Part shown: in pieces, positions 45,458 through 53,964 of the stretch
How positions within the stretch are numbered: position 1 is the first letter of the stretch
How the letters are laid out: each line of letters opens with the position of its first letter
DNA from: an uncultured Prevotellaceae bacterium
Lineage (GTDB): Bacteria > Bacteroidota > Bacteroidia > Bacteroidales > Muribaculaceae
NCBI GenBank assembly: GCA_946409635.1
Contig: CAMJXD010000004.1
Span: 1-64,000, forward strand
DNA length: 64,000 nucleotides
Reading direction: 5' to 3'
Notes under the pieces: model-generated
The model's database searches: none
The model's input: only the letters and a program-made list of their open reading frames with translations
Told to the model about the DNA's origin: nothing
Position numbers and translations under genes: made by a program

Positions 45458-47377
45458 TTATTTTCCCTTCTCCAGCTCCTCGAGGATGGCATTTTCCAGT
45501 GACTTGTCGTCCATGCCGCAGCGTTGGTAGAGCTGTGCCACTGTCCCTTGGTGCACAAACTCGTCCTGCACGCCCAGCATCCTGAGGTGGTTGGTCTTGT
45601 CGTGACGTGTCATCCACTCGGCGACCGCCGACCCTAGACCGCCCACCACTGTACCGTCCTCGATGGTGATCAGGCTCTTGTGGCGGCTAGTGGCTTCCTC
45701 AAGGATGTCCTCGTCGATGGGCTTGAGGAAGATCATGTCGTAGTGGCTCACCTTAATGCCGCGCTCGGCCAGGCGATTGACCACCTCGATGACTTCGTTG
45801 CCGATGTGCCCGATGCTCAGTACCGCCACGCCCTCGCCCTGGCTCATGCGGCGCCCGTGGCCGATGGGCAGTGGCTGCATCTCGTTGTGCCAGTCGGTGA
45901 TGACACCCTTGCCGCGCGGATAACGTATGGCAAACGGTCCTACGCCGTCGAGCTGGGCCGTGTACATGAGGTTGCGCAGGTCATGCTCGTTGATGGGCGA
46001 TGCCACAGTCATTCCAGGAATGCACCGCAGGTAGGCCAGGTCAAACAGGCCGTGGTGGGTCACACCATCCTCGCCGACGATGCCTCCGCGGTCGATACAG
46101 AAGGTCACCGGCAGGCCCTGAATGGCCACGTCATGGATGATGGAGTCGTAGCCGCGTTGCAGGAATGTGCTATAGATGGCACAGTAGGGATGCATGCCGT
46201 CCTTGGCCAGACCGCCGGCAAAGGTCACTGCGTGCCCCTCGCTGATGCCCACGTCAAATGCCCGCCGTGGCATAGCCTCGAGCAACATCGACATCGACGT
46301 GCCGCTGGGCATGGCAGCGGTGATGCCCACGATCTTATCATTCTTTTCGGCCAGTTCCACGAGGGTCTTGCCGAAGACATCCTGATACTTGATGGGACCG
46401 CCCTTGCCGCCCTTGGCGCGCTCGCCGGTCTCCTCGTCAAACTTGCCAGGAGCATGCCATGTGGCCGGGTCGGCCTCGGCCGCGGCAAAGCCCTTGCCCT
46501 TGACCGTGCGCACGTGCACGAGCTTGGGCCCGGTCATGTCTTTGATCTCCCTGAATACCTTGACCAAGCGCTTCACGTCGTGGCCGTCGTAGAGTCCGAA
46601 GTAGCGTATGTTCAAGCCCTCGAAGATGTTCTGCTGTCCTGAGAAGAGCGACTTCAACGCATTGCTGAAACGCATGATCAATCCCTTGCGGTTGTCGTTG
46701 ATGACATTGTGTCGACGCAGGAATTGGTACATCTTGTAGCGTAGCTTGTTGTAGCGGTGTGACGTGTGCAGGTCGCTCATGTAGGAACTCAGGGCGCCCA
46801 CATTGGCGTCGATAGCCATGTCGTTGTCGTTCAAGACGATAATCAGGTTGTTGGGGTTGGTTGTGGCATTGTTGATGCCCTCAAATGCCAACCCGCCGCT
46901 GATGCTTGCATCGCCGATGACAGCGACCACCTTGCGGTCCTGGTTGTCCTGCAGCTCGGCGGCGATGGCCATGCCCAGTGCGGCCGATATCGAGTTGGAG
47001 GCATGCCCAGCCGTGAAGGTGTCATATTCGCTCTCGGCCGGGTTGGGGAAACCGCTCAGGCCGTCCAGCTTGCGGTTATCGTCAAACTGGTCGCGGCGGC
47101 CTGTCAATATCTTGTGTGCGTAGGCCTGATGTCCCACGTCCCACACCAGGCGGTCGTCGGGCGTGTTGAAGACGTAGTGCAGTGCCACGACAATCTCGAC
47201 GGCACCCATGCTCGAGGCAAAGTGGCCGGGATTGCTCGATAGCTCATGAATCATGTATTGCCGGAGCTCATGGCACACCTGCGGCAACTCGTCGATGGAG
47301 AGTTTCCTGAGGTCGTCGGGCGTGTCGATGCGCGCCAGCATCGGGCAGTGTTCTCTGATATAGGGTTTAGTAGTCAT
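45458..47377 (-). CDS. dxs: 1-deoxy-D-xylulose-5-phosphate synthase
   Basis: The first enzyme of the MEP isoprenoid pathway (639 residues), joining pyruvate and glyceraldehyde 3-phosphate with TPP. The TPP motif GDASISGG is at 155-162. The N-terminal LVWDVGHQAYAHKILTGR is at 77-94. Also seen are DVGISEGHAVTFAGGLA and HHGLFDLAYLRCIPG in the central domain, and a transketolase C-domain with VLSIGHIG. Length and motifs are normal. It lies four bases after a small membrane protein gene. Confidence 0.96.
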   Translation of the reverse strand: MTTKPYIREHCPMLARIDTPDDLRKLSIDELPQVCHELRQYMIHELSSNPGHFASSMGAVEIVVALHYVFNTPDDRLVWDVGHQAYAHKILTGRRDQFDDNRKLDGLSGFPNPAESEYDTFTAGHASNSISAALGMAIAAELQDNQDRKVVAVIGDASISGGLAFEGINNATTNPNNLIIVLNDNDMAIDANVGALSSYMSDLHTSHRYNKLRYKMYQFLRRHNVINDNRKGLIMRFSNALKSLFSGQQNIFEGLNIRYFGLYDGHDVKRLVKVFREIKDMTGPKLVHVRTVKGKGFAAAEADPATWHAPGKFDEETGERAKGGKGGPIKYQDVFGKTLVELAEKNDKIVGITAAMPSGTSMSMLLEAMPRRAFDVGISEGHAVTFAGGLAKDGMHPYCAIYSTFLQRGYDSIIHDVAIQGLPVTFCIDRGGIVGEDGVTHHGLFDLAYLRCIPGMTVASPINEHDLRNLMYTAQLDGVGPFAIRYPRGKGVITDWHNEMQPLPIGHGRRMSQGEGVAVLSIGHIGNEVIEVVNRLAERGIKVSHYDMIFLKPIDEDILEEATSRHKSLITIEDGTVVGGLGSAVAEWMTRHDKTNHLRMLGVQDEFVHQGTVAQLYQRCGMDDKSLENAILEELEKGK

Positions 47378-47380
47378 TGG

Positions 47381-47566
47381 TCAGTCCTTTTTTCTCACAT
47401 ATTTCTTGTAGAGAGGGACAAAAACGATGATTCCTGATGCGACAATGGTGAAAATCACCATGAAGTCAATCCTTGCTGCCCGTGTGAGCAACAGCCAGCA
47501 CAGCCCAAGCCACAGGAGCAGTATACACACAAATCGTATGAGATTACCTGTTGTCATCGTTGTCAT
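47381..47566 (-). CDS. Small two-segment membrane protein upstream of dxs
   Basis: A predicted 61-residue protein with two hydrophobic stretches (about 9-28, LIRFVCILLLWLGLCWLLLT, and about 34-50, FMVIFTIVASGIIVFV) and a basic C-terminus (YKKYVRKKD). The frame extends upstream to 47605, but that part crosses a -7 promoter box, so the Met at 47566 (or 47557) is preferred. It ends four bases before dxs and heads the dxs-trkA-trkH group. Function is unknown; small leader proteins of this kind may be membrane accessory subunits. Confidence 0.62.
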   Translation of the reverse strand: MTTMTTGNLIRFVCILLLWLGLCWLLLTRAARIDFMVIFTIVASGIIVFVPLYKKYVRKKD

Positions 47567-47581
47567 TTTTTTGTCTAAAAG

Positions 47582-47590
47582 GCAAAGGTA
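47582..47590 (-). promoter_or_regulatory. -7 promoter box of the dxs-trk operon
   Basis: On the minus strand TACCTTTGC matches TAnnTTTGC and lies 15-17 bases before the chosen ATG at 47566. Confidence 0.65.
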
Positions 47591-47702
47591 GACATATTTT
47601 GTCAATTAGCGGCCATGATTGCTATTTTTAACGTCAATCTTTTTTGGCGATTTGCCTTGGCACGGGTTGTAATATAATGATTTATATTGTGTTATAAAAA
47701 CC

Positions 47703-47732
47703 AAGGAGAACATGCTGTTGCATGTCCTCCTT
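47703..47732 (-). terminator. Terminator after the first C10 peptidase gene
   Basis: Thirteen-base arms (AAGGAGAACATGC and GCATGTCCTCCTT, one mismatch or wobble) with a TGTT loop are followed on the minus strand by GGTTTTTATA. Confidence 0.8.
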
Positions 47733-47775
47733 AGAGATGTGTCACGGTCGGCGGTGGCCGGTTCGTGAGCGCTTG

Positions 47776-49185
47776 TTACTCGGCGCTGGTCAGGATATGG
47801 TTAACCATGTCGATTGCGTCACTGATGGTGATGCCACCCTCGCCGTTATAGTCGGCTGCATCCAGATTGATATCAGCGCTTGAACCATTGGACAGGTAGT
47901 TGATGAGCAGCATCACGTCGCTGATGTTAACCTTGTTGTCGCCGTTGATGTCACCAGGAATCGTCTCGTCGCCACTGCCAGGAATCACGTAGCCCTCGTA
48001 GGGGAAACAATTGATAATCATCTCATTACCACTGTTGCTGCTCTGGCTGAAATCCCACACCTCATCGTCGTCATAAGGATTGAAGACAAGAGCGTTGATT
48101 TCAAACCAGCCGTCGAACTTGCCATTGAAACCCCAGTTCATGTGGAACTTACCATCGACATCAACACCATCAACTACCCAAGCATGGCCTTCCCACATGT
48201 CATGGTAGGGGATGGGACGACCGGCTTCAAGCTCGGTGCGCATCAGTGCAGTCCATTCCTCAATGGTATATTTGTTAGAATTATCGTTGTAGTATGAGGG
48301 ATCCTTACCAATCAGCTGCAAGTTCTCATTGTAACCAAAGGTTTTAAAAGCAGTTCGCTGGTCGTAAGAATAACTGCCGGTACTTGTGCCGCTGTTTCCA
48401 TAGCGAGACTTGCAGGCTTGTCCGCAGTAGCGGCTCAACTTGGCAACTTCATTGGCCTGCTCATCGGTATAGTCAGCAATAATAGGGTTACCAGTCTCGG
48501 GATCGTAGTAGCGGTATGCGTCAACAATCAGGTCATAGTCAAATGTGGTGGCGGGCAGACTGGAGTACCACTGGTAGCCAGTTCCCTGATAGCCGGAGAG
48601 TTCAGGTACTTCGTTCGGGTATTTCCAGTAGTTCACGATTTGTGCCATAGCAAGAGGGGCACAACCCACCGAAGTGCGTTGTCCAGAGGCATTCGTCGGA
48701 CACTGGCGATTCCAGGGCTCACCTTGTCCCCATCTTGTCTTCAGCAACGGACCGACAGCGGCTGAGAGCTTGATAGCCTTCACTGGAACGGTTTTACCCT
48801 TGTAGGCCTGTGCAGTCTCGATCTGGCCCTTGAGCATGTTCAGGAAGCCCTTCATGTTCTCGGGCATGGCGTTCATGTCAAGGCTGCCTTCGGTGCCGTA
48901 GGCCAGCACTTCCTTGGCTATGTCGTCACCAGCGACGATGACCCAGCCGCCACCCTGGATGTTGAACACGTAGTAGGCGTTGCCCTCAACGTTGGAAGCC
49001 TCGGTGTGGGTGAGCTGGATAGCGCTAGCGGTAGGGGCCATGAACTTGCCGGCCCTGTTCTGCTGGACAAACTTGCCTGCGATGTCGCGAGCCTGGTTCA
49101 CATCGATGTTGTCGGCGTTGACATTGACTGCGGCTAGAGCAAGGGCAGCCATTAAACCGGTTTTCAGGATAGATGAGATGTTCAT
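47776..49185 (-). CDS. Secreted C10-family cysteine peptidase with dockerin (A)
   Basis: A 469-residue secreted peptidase of the streptopain (C10) family. The signal peptide covers about 1-24. The propeptide contains YYVFNIQGGGWVIVAGDD. The catalytic Cys is Cys175 (SVGCAPLAMAQIVNYW) and the catalytic His is His334 (WEGHAWVVDG), with the family's FHMNWGFNGKFDGWF after it. Residues 411-467 form a dockerin: GDINGDNKVNISDVMLLINY, then a degenerate second loop DYNGEGGITISDAIDM. It shares architecture with the gene at 49430, the tandem neighbour. It probably degrades host or dietary protein outside the cell. Confidence 0.87.
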   Translation of the reverse strand: MNISSILKTGLMAALALAAVNVNADNIDVNQARDIAGKFVQQNRAGKFMAPTASAIQLTHTEASNVEGNAYYVFNIQGGGWVIVAGDDIAKEVLAYGTEGSLDMNAMPENMKGFLNMLKGQIETAQAYKGKTVPVKAIKLSAAVGPLLKTRWGQGEPWNRQCPTNASGQRTSVGCAPLAMAQIVNYWKYPNEVPELSGYQGTGYQWYSSLPATTFDYDLIVDAYRYYDPETGNPIIADYTDEQANEVAKLSRYCGQACKSRYGNSGTSTGSYSYDQRTAFKTFGYNENLQLIGKDPSYYNDNSNKYTIEEWTALMRTELEAGRPIPYHDMWEGHAWVVDGVDVDGKFHMNWGFNGKFDGWFEINALVFNPYDDDEVWDFSQSSNSGNEMIINCFPYEGYVIPGSGDETIPGDINGDNKVNISDVMLLINYLSNGSSADINLDAADYNGEGGITISDAIDMVNHILTSAE

Positions 49186-49245
49186 TGTAAAAGTAATAAA
49201 ATGGTTAATAAGTTAGATGTTGATTATCATATTATTTCTGGTCAC

Positions 49246-49253
49246 AAAATTAG
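49246..49253 (-). promoter_or_regulatory. -7 promoter box of C10 peptidase A
   Basis: On the minus strand TAATTTTG matches the consensus, about 60 bases before the ATG. The same ACTAATTTTG stretch occurs before peptidase B. Confidence 0.58.
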
Positions 49254-49354
49254 TCATATTTTTTAGAAATAATGTTTTTTATACATTTTTTTTGGCGTTT
49301 TTTAGTGCTTTTTGGTGAAGGGGGGCTGTGTCAAGGGTATCGTTCTGAAAATGA

Positions 49355-49388
49355 ACGAGGACAAGGCACCAGAGCGCCTCGTCCTCGT
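49355..49388 (-). terminator. Terminator after the second C10 peptidase gene
   Basis: Arms ACGAGGACAAGGC and GCCTCGTCCTCGT (one wobble) enclose an eight-base loop, 41 bases after the stop on the minus strand. The T-rich tail is modest. Confidence 0.68.
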
Positions 49389-49429
49389 CAATGAGTTAAT
49401 GGGCCGGCTTTGCCAGGCCGCATGAGTTA

Positions 49430-50824
49430 TCAACTGTTGGCGGTAATCTGATTGATGAGCATGATGATGTCCGACACGTTGATGTTGCCGTCACCATTCA
49501 TGTCGGCAGCTTCAAGGTCGATACTGGTTGCGCCATTGTTGATGACATAATTGGTCAAGTCGATGACGTCGGTGATATTGACCTCACCGTCCATGTTGAC
49601 GTCACCAGGGATAAGAGTCGTCGGGGGTTCCCATCCCTCGGGAGGAGTCAGACCGATGATGATTTCATGGCCAGAACTGAAGTTGAGCTGGTCACCGTCG
49701 CGGTGAACCATTCTCAATGCTGTTGAAGCATACCATCCGTCGCACGTGCCATACCAGCCCAGGTTGAAGTGGAACTTGCCCTCGCTGTTGTAGCCGTCAC
49801 AGATAAAGGCATGTCCGCCGGCGCTGGGGTCGTTGGCCGAGTAGAGAATGGGACGACCGGCATCGAGCTCGGTCTTTAACTTCTGTTCCCACTCGGCGGT
49901 AGTGTAGTTGCTGCTGCCCCAGCCGCCCCAGCCAGAGTTCTTCTGTAAAAGTTGGGCACTGGTGTAGCCGAAACTCTTCATGGCGTCGAGCTGGTCATAG
50001 GTGTAGGCTCCGCTGCCCTCAGGGCTGTATCCCATTTCCACGGCTTGGCCGCAATAGCGTCCCAGCTTGGCGACTTCCTGAGCCTGGGCGTCGGTATAAG
50101 TGTCCTGGATGAGCTCACTGTTGTCCCAATCCCAATGGCAGTAGGAATTGAGCATGAGCCTGTAGTCGACGGTTGTGGCTTGCAGTGCAGGCACATAGGC
50201 ATTAATGTCATAGCAATAGTAGCGCTTGACGGCAGGCAGGTCGGTGGGGTACTGCCAGTATTTCATGACCTGGGCCATCGCAGTGGCCACACAGCCCACG
50301 ACGCAGTACTCGCCCTGGTAGAGTGGGCATTGCAGGTAATAGGGCATCTCTTGGCCCCATGTGGTCTTGATGAGCGGACCCACGGTGCCGTCAGCTTTGA
50401 ACGAGACGGGGGCGGGTACAAGGTCGTCGGACTTGTAGGTCTGCAGGAACTCGATCTCCTTCTTGTAACCGTCCAGCAGGTCCTGCAACGGAGCCGGCAG
50501 GTTGTTGAAGTCGATGGCGCTCTTGTCGCTGTAACCCAGCACCTGGGTTGCACGGTCCTCGCCGGCCACGATGACCCATCCGCCGCCGGTGATGTTGAAT
50601 GCATAGAAGTCGACGGCCCCGTTCACCTGGCTTGAGGGCTCGGCATGGGCCAGCCTGATGTTGCTTGCCGTGGGCGACTTGATCATCGTCGGGGCGTGTT
50701 GCTTGACGTGATTGATAGCGACAGCCTGAGCTGTCGTGATGTCAATGTTTGCGGCGCTGGCTTGGAACGATAGCATCGTGAGCGCGGCCAGCATGCATGA
50801 ACTCATAGATCTTTTGATGTTCAT
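49430..50824 (-). CDS. Secreted C10-family cysteine peptidase with dockerin (B)
   Basis: A 464-residue paralogue of the peptidase at 47776. The signal peptide covers about 1-24 (ending ASAA). The propeptide keeps DFYAFNITGGGWVIVAGED. The catalytic Cys is Cys178 in VVGCVATAMAQVMKYW and the catalytic His is His338 in GGHAFICDGY, followed by FHFNLGWYGTCDGWY. The C-terminal dockerin (407-462) has two intact calcium loops, DVNMDGEVNITDVIDL and DMNGDGNINVSDIIML. The two genes lie in tandem, each with its own promoter box and hairpin. Secretion by a general route and surface retention through the dockerin are inferred. Confidence 0.88.
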   Translation of the reverse strand: MNIKRSMSSCMLAALTMLSFQASAANIDITTAQAVAINHVKQHAPTMIKSPTASNIRLAHAEPSSQVNGAVDFYAFNITGGGWVIVAGEDRATQVLGYSDKSAIDFNNLPAPLQDLLDGYKKEIEFLQTYKSDDLVPAPVSFKADGTVGPLIKTTWGQEMPYYLQCPLYQGEYCVVGCVATAMAQVMKYWQYPTDLPAVKRYYCYDINAYVPALQATTVDYRLMLNSYCHWDWDNSELIQDTYTDAQAQEVAKLGRYCGQAVEMGYSPEGSGAYTYDQLDAMKSFGYTSAQLLQKNSGWGGWGSSNYTTAEWEQKLKTELDAGRPILYSANDPSAGGHAFICDGYNSEGKFHFNLGWYGTCDGWYASTALRMVHRDGDQLNFSSGHEIIIGLTPPEGWEPPTTLIPGDVNMDGEVNITDVIDLTNYVINNGATSIDLEAADMNGDGNINVSDIIMLINQITANS

Positions 50825-50909
50825 AATGAAATGGTTTAAGTGATGTTAGGTAATAATATGTTATGATAAGTATAGTATGGGTTTCGAATAGGAACTTCTT
50901 ATGACTCGC

Positions 50910-50917
50910 CAAAATTA
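50910..50917 (-). promoter_or_regulatory. -7 promoter box of C10 peptidase B
   Basis: On the minus strand TAATTTTG in the context ACTAATTTTGG, about 86 bases before the ATG, is similar to the box of peptidase A. Confidence 0.55.
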
Positions 50918-51130
50918 GTAAGGATTTTTGATAAATTGATAATTTCTGGCGCGAAAATCTAAAAAATAGTAGCCTTTTTGTCTGCTTTCGACGTGTGATG
51001 AGCGTTTTTGGGGGCTGCTGGGTTGATTTCTGTTCATTGCATCGGCCAATGTGTGCTTTAAAGGCCGGGTTACGGCAAATTTGGTAAATTATTCGGTAAA
51101 ATAGGTATCGAGATATCTATATATTGATTA

Positions 51131-51139
51131 TAATTTTGC
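51131..51139 (+). promoter_or_regulatory. -7 promoter box of the exported redox operon
   Basis: TAATTTTGC matches the consensus and lies 31 bases before the ATG at 51170. No canonical -33 TTTG is seen, which may mean it needs an activator. Confidence 0.6.
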
Positions 51140-51169
51140 ATCGTGAAATTTTAGATATTAGCTCCCATT

Positions 51170-52282
51170 ATGAAAAGATTAAACCTGATTTTGTTATTCG
51201 TGTTTATCTTGCAAGGCATGATGCATGCCGTCCCTGCCAGCGATGCTCGCCTGCTGGTATTGTATTATACTTATAGTGGCGTGACCGAGACGCTTGCCCA
51301 GGCCATTGCCGACAACTGTGGCGGCACCCTGCTCGAGGTGGTGGACCATGGCAATTACCCGCGTCCCGAGAGCAGCACGACCTATAACTATGCCAACAAC
51401 GAGCGTAGCCAGATTGATGCCGGCGTGTGGCCCGAGATCAAGACCAAAGTCGACAGTTTTGACCAGTGGGATGCCGTGATCATCTGCACCCCCTTGTGGA
51501 ACGGCAAGATGGCCAACCCGATGCTCACCTTCCTGCACAATCATGCATCTAAGCTTGCAGGCAAGCAAGTGGCGCTTGCCGTCACCAGCTGGAGCAGCGG
51601 CATTGCCAATGTGGTGAATGACGCTCACAATCAGCTGCCCGGTAGCACCTTTGTAGGAGATGCGCTGCACATCAGTTATAATGACCGGTTAAAAATCCCG
51701 ACGATGTCCAGCCAGTGGGTTGGCACGCTGGACTTTGAGGTCGAGGCCGTCGATCGTCCCATGATGCTTGTCGTGGAGAACAATAAGACCTTTACAGCCA
51801 CGCTAGCCGACAACGCCACAGCCGAGGCGTTCAAGGCCTTGCTGCCGTTGACGCTTGACATGACCGAACTCAATGGCAACGAGAAGTACAACTACCTGAG
51901 TACGTCCCTGCCTAAGAATGCCGTCAATCCCGGTACTATCCATGCCGGCGACATCATGCTGTATGGCTCGTCGTGTGTGGTGCTGTTCTATGAAACATTT
52001 GCCACAAGCTATACCTATACCCGCATCGGGGCGGTCGACGACCCCACGGAGCTTGCCCAGGCACTGGGTAGCGGTAATGTCACTGTGCGCTTCATGATTG
52101 AAGGCAAGCCTGGTGACATCAATGGCGATAACGAGGTGAACGTCAGCGATGTCAACCTGCTCATCAATTATATCCTGCTAGATACAGGGGGCTCGCCTGC
52201 TCCCGGCTATGCCGATTTCAATCAGGACGGCGAGGTCAATATTGCCGACGTCAATGCTCTCATTAATTATATTTTAAATTAA
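51170..52282 (+). CDS. Exported flavodoxin / cyclophilin-like / dockerin fusion
   Basis: A 370-residue protein with a signal peptide (about 1-20). Residues 28-190 are a flavodoxin domain: the FMN phosphate loop is YYTYSGVTETLAQAIAD (32-48), and CTPLWNGKMANPMLTFL and VTSWSSG line the cofactor site. Residues about 198-310 form a cyclophilin-like domain (FTATLADNATAEAFKALLPL, HAGDIMLYGSSCVVLFYETF, YTRIG) of the type found in small secreted or flavodoxin-linked proteins. Residues 314-368 are a dockerin with two loops (DINGDNEVNVSDVNLLINYI and DFNQDGEVNIADVNALINYI). An exported flavodoxin with a dockerin is unusual. It opens a five-gene redox operon. Confidence 0.82.
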   Translation: MKRLNLILLFVFILQGMMHAVPASDARLLVLYYTYSGVTETLAQAIADNCGGTLLEVVDHGNYPRPESSTTYNYANNERSQIDAGVWPEIKTKVDSFDQWDAVIICTPLWNGKMANPMLTFLHNHASKLAGKQVALAVTSWSSGIANVVNDAHNQLPGSTFVGDALHISYNDRLKIPTMSSQWVGTLDFEVEAVDRPMMLVVENNKTFTATLADNATAEAFKALLPLTLDMTELNGNEKYNYLSTSLPKNAVNPGTIHAGDIMLYGSSCVVLFYETFATSYTYTRIGAVDDPTELAQALGSGNVTVRFMIEGKPGDINGDNEVNVSDVNLLINYILLDTGGSPAPGYADFNQDGEVNIADVNALINYILN

Positions 52283-52286
52283 GACA

Positions 52287-52868
52287 ATGATCATGAAAAA
52301 GTTTAAACATTATATATCAATCCTCTTGACTGTGGTAGCAGGCTTTAGCGCTTGGGCCACTGGTCAAGCCCAAAACAGTAATCAAGCAATGAACAACAAT
52401 TCCAAGAAACTGGTCGCCTACTTCAGCGCGACCGGCACAACGATGGAGGCGGCGATACGCCTGGCTCAGGCTTCGGGTGCCGTGCTGCATGAGATCAAGC
52501 CTGCAACCCCTTACACCAGTGCTGACCTGAACTGGACCGACAAGTCGAGCCGCAGCAGCGTTGAGATGGCTGACAAGAGCAGTCGTCCCGCCATTGATGG
52601 CAAGGTGGAGAACATGGCACAGTATGACGTGGTGTTTGTCGGTTTTCCCATCTGGTGGTACATCGCCCCGACGATTATCAACACTTTTCTGGAGCAGTAC
52701 GACTTTACGGGAAAAACCATCGTCCCGTTCTTCACATCGGGCGGCAGTGGCGCAGGCGAGACCTTGAAGTATCTCAAGCCCTCGGCTCCTGGTGCCAACT
52801 GGGTGTCACCCAAGAATTTCAATTACATGAGCCTGGACGACATCAAGCAATGGCTTGAGTCGCTCTAA
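52287..52868 (+). CDS. Exported flavodoxin
   Basis: A 193-residue exported flavodoxin (signal about 1-28; start at 52287 or the Met at 52293). The FMN phosphate loop is YFSATGTTMEAA (45-56), and GFPIWWYIAPTIINTFLEQY (119-138) and FFTSGGSGAGETL (148-160) form the flavin-binding loops. The overall pattern fits the flavodoxin_4 group of Bacteroidota and Firmicutes. It begins four bases after the dockerin fusion gene, so both are co-translated. Being exported, it cannot be reduced by the usual cytoplasmic reductases; its electron donor is not evident. Confidence 0.84.
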   Translation: MIMKKFKHYISILLTVVAGFSAWATGQAQNSNQAMNNNSKKLVAYFSATGTTMEAAIRLAQASGAVLHEIKPATPYTSADLNWTDKSSRSSVEMADKSSRPAIDGKVENMAQYDVVFVGFPIWWYIAPTIINTFLEQYDFTGKTIVPFFTSGGSGAGETLKYLKPSAPGANWVSPKNFNYMSLDDIKQWLESL

Positions 52869-52901
52869 TGCTCGTGACCGGTTGTTGTAATGTGGCGGTA
52901 A

Positions 52902-52934
52902 TTTGCTGATGTCGGCATTTTGTCGTAAATTTGC
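52902..52934 (+). promoter_or_regulatory. Promoter of the DUF362 gene
   Basis: TTTG at 52902, a 20-base spacer and TAAATTTGC at 52926 are a near-perfect match. It gives the second half of the redox cluster (52958-56248) its own start besides read-through. Confidence 0.78.
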
Positions 52935-52957
52935 ACGGGAAATTAATTAACTTAACA

Positions 52958-53911
52958 ATGACAACAATGAGAACAAGAAAGATTTTGATGGTTGTGGCCC
53001 TTGCCATGATGGCTCTCACGACCAGTGCCCAGAGTAAGGTGTATTATACTCGAGAAATCACTCCCGAGTCGCTTGTGAAGATTTATAAGGCCCTGGGCGT
53101 GGAGGCTACAGGTCGAGTGGCCGTTAAGATCAGTACAGGTGAAGCCGGAAACAATCACTACCTCAAGCCCACGCTTATCCGCAATCTGGTCGAAGAGGTG
53201 AACGGTACGATTGTCGAGTGTTGCACGGCCTATGGCGGCTCCCGTCAAGAAGTGTCCAAGCACTGGCAGACCATACACGAGCATGGCTTTGACTCTATCT
53301 TTGCTGTCGACATCATGGACGAGTTCGGTCAGATGCGTATTCCCGTCAAGGATCGCAGCCACATCAAGTATGACATCGTGGGCGACCACCTTGCTGCCTA
53401 TGACTGGATGATTAACCTGGCTCACTTCAAGGGGCACGCCATGGGTGGTTACGGTGGCGTGTTGAAGAATGCGTCGATAGGCGTGGCCAGCACGGCAGGC
53501 AAAGCCTATATCCACTCGGCCGGCTACACTGATGATGCCAGCGACGCGTGGAATCATATCGAGGATCAGGACGGATTCCTGGAGTCGATGGCAGCTGCAG
53601 CCCAGGCTGTCCACAACTACATGGGCGGACGCGTCATCTATATCAACGTGATGAATAACATGTCGGTCGATTGTGACTGCGACGGTACGCCCGACGAGCC
53701 CAAACTCAAGGACATGGGCATCATGGCAAGCCTTGATCCCGTGGCTCTGGACTGGGCCTGCGTGCAGATGGTGATGAACCACAAGGCCAAGGCCGGTGAC
53801 GATAACGCACCGCTGATTGAACGCATCAATAGCCGCCACGGCACCCACACCATCGACTGGGCAGAGCACATCGGCCTGGGCAGCAAGAACTACGTCATCG
53901 TCAACTTGTAG
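52958..53911 (+). CDS. Exported DUF362-family protein
   Basis: A 317-residue protein of the DUF362 family with a signal peptide (about 1-24, ending TSAQ). Family blocks are present: VAVKISTGEAGNNHYLKP, LVEEVNGTIVECCTAYGG, the DYPVVINLAHFK-like WMINLAHFKGHAMGGYGGVLKN, and MGIMASLDPVALDWACVQM. DUF362 proteins are often linked to 4Fe-4S ferredoxin domains; here no CxxCxxC cluster motif is seen, only CC, a CDCDG element and scattered Cys. The reading frame could start at 52931, but that lies in the promoter. Role in the redox operon is inferred only. Confidence 0.78.
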   Translation: MTTMRTRKILMVVALAMMALTTSAQSKVYYTREITPESLVKIYKALGVEATGRVAVKISTGEAGNNHYLKPTLIRNLVEEVNGTIVECCTAYGGSRQEVSKHWQTIHEHGFDSIFAVDIMDEFGQMRIPVKDRSHIKYDIVGDHLAAYDWMINLAHFKGHAMGGYGGVLKNASIGVASTAGKAYIHSAGYTDDASDAWNHIEDQDGFLESMAAAAQAVHNYMGGRVIYINVMNNMSVDCDCDGTPDEPKLKDMGIMASLDPVALDWACVQMVMNHKAKAGDDNAPLIERINSRHGTHTIDWAEHIGLGSKNYVIVNL

Positions 53912-53964
53912 TGATGGATGGCCATCTACTTTGTCACATCAATTTAACCCCTAAAATAATTACA

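Larger units (their letters stand above)
50825..51169. other. Divergent region before C10 peptidase B and the redox operon
   Basis: This 345-base AT-rich region has no credible gene. It carries the outward promoter boxes at 50910 (minus) and 51131 (plus). The stretch near 51098-51130, with GATATC and TATATA, may hold an operator, but no clear inverted repeat or regulator gene was found. Confidence 0.5.
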
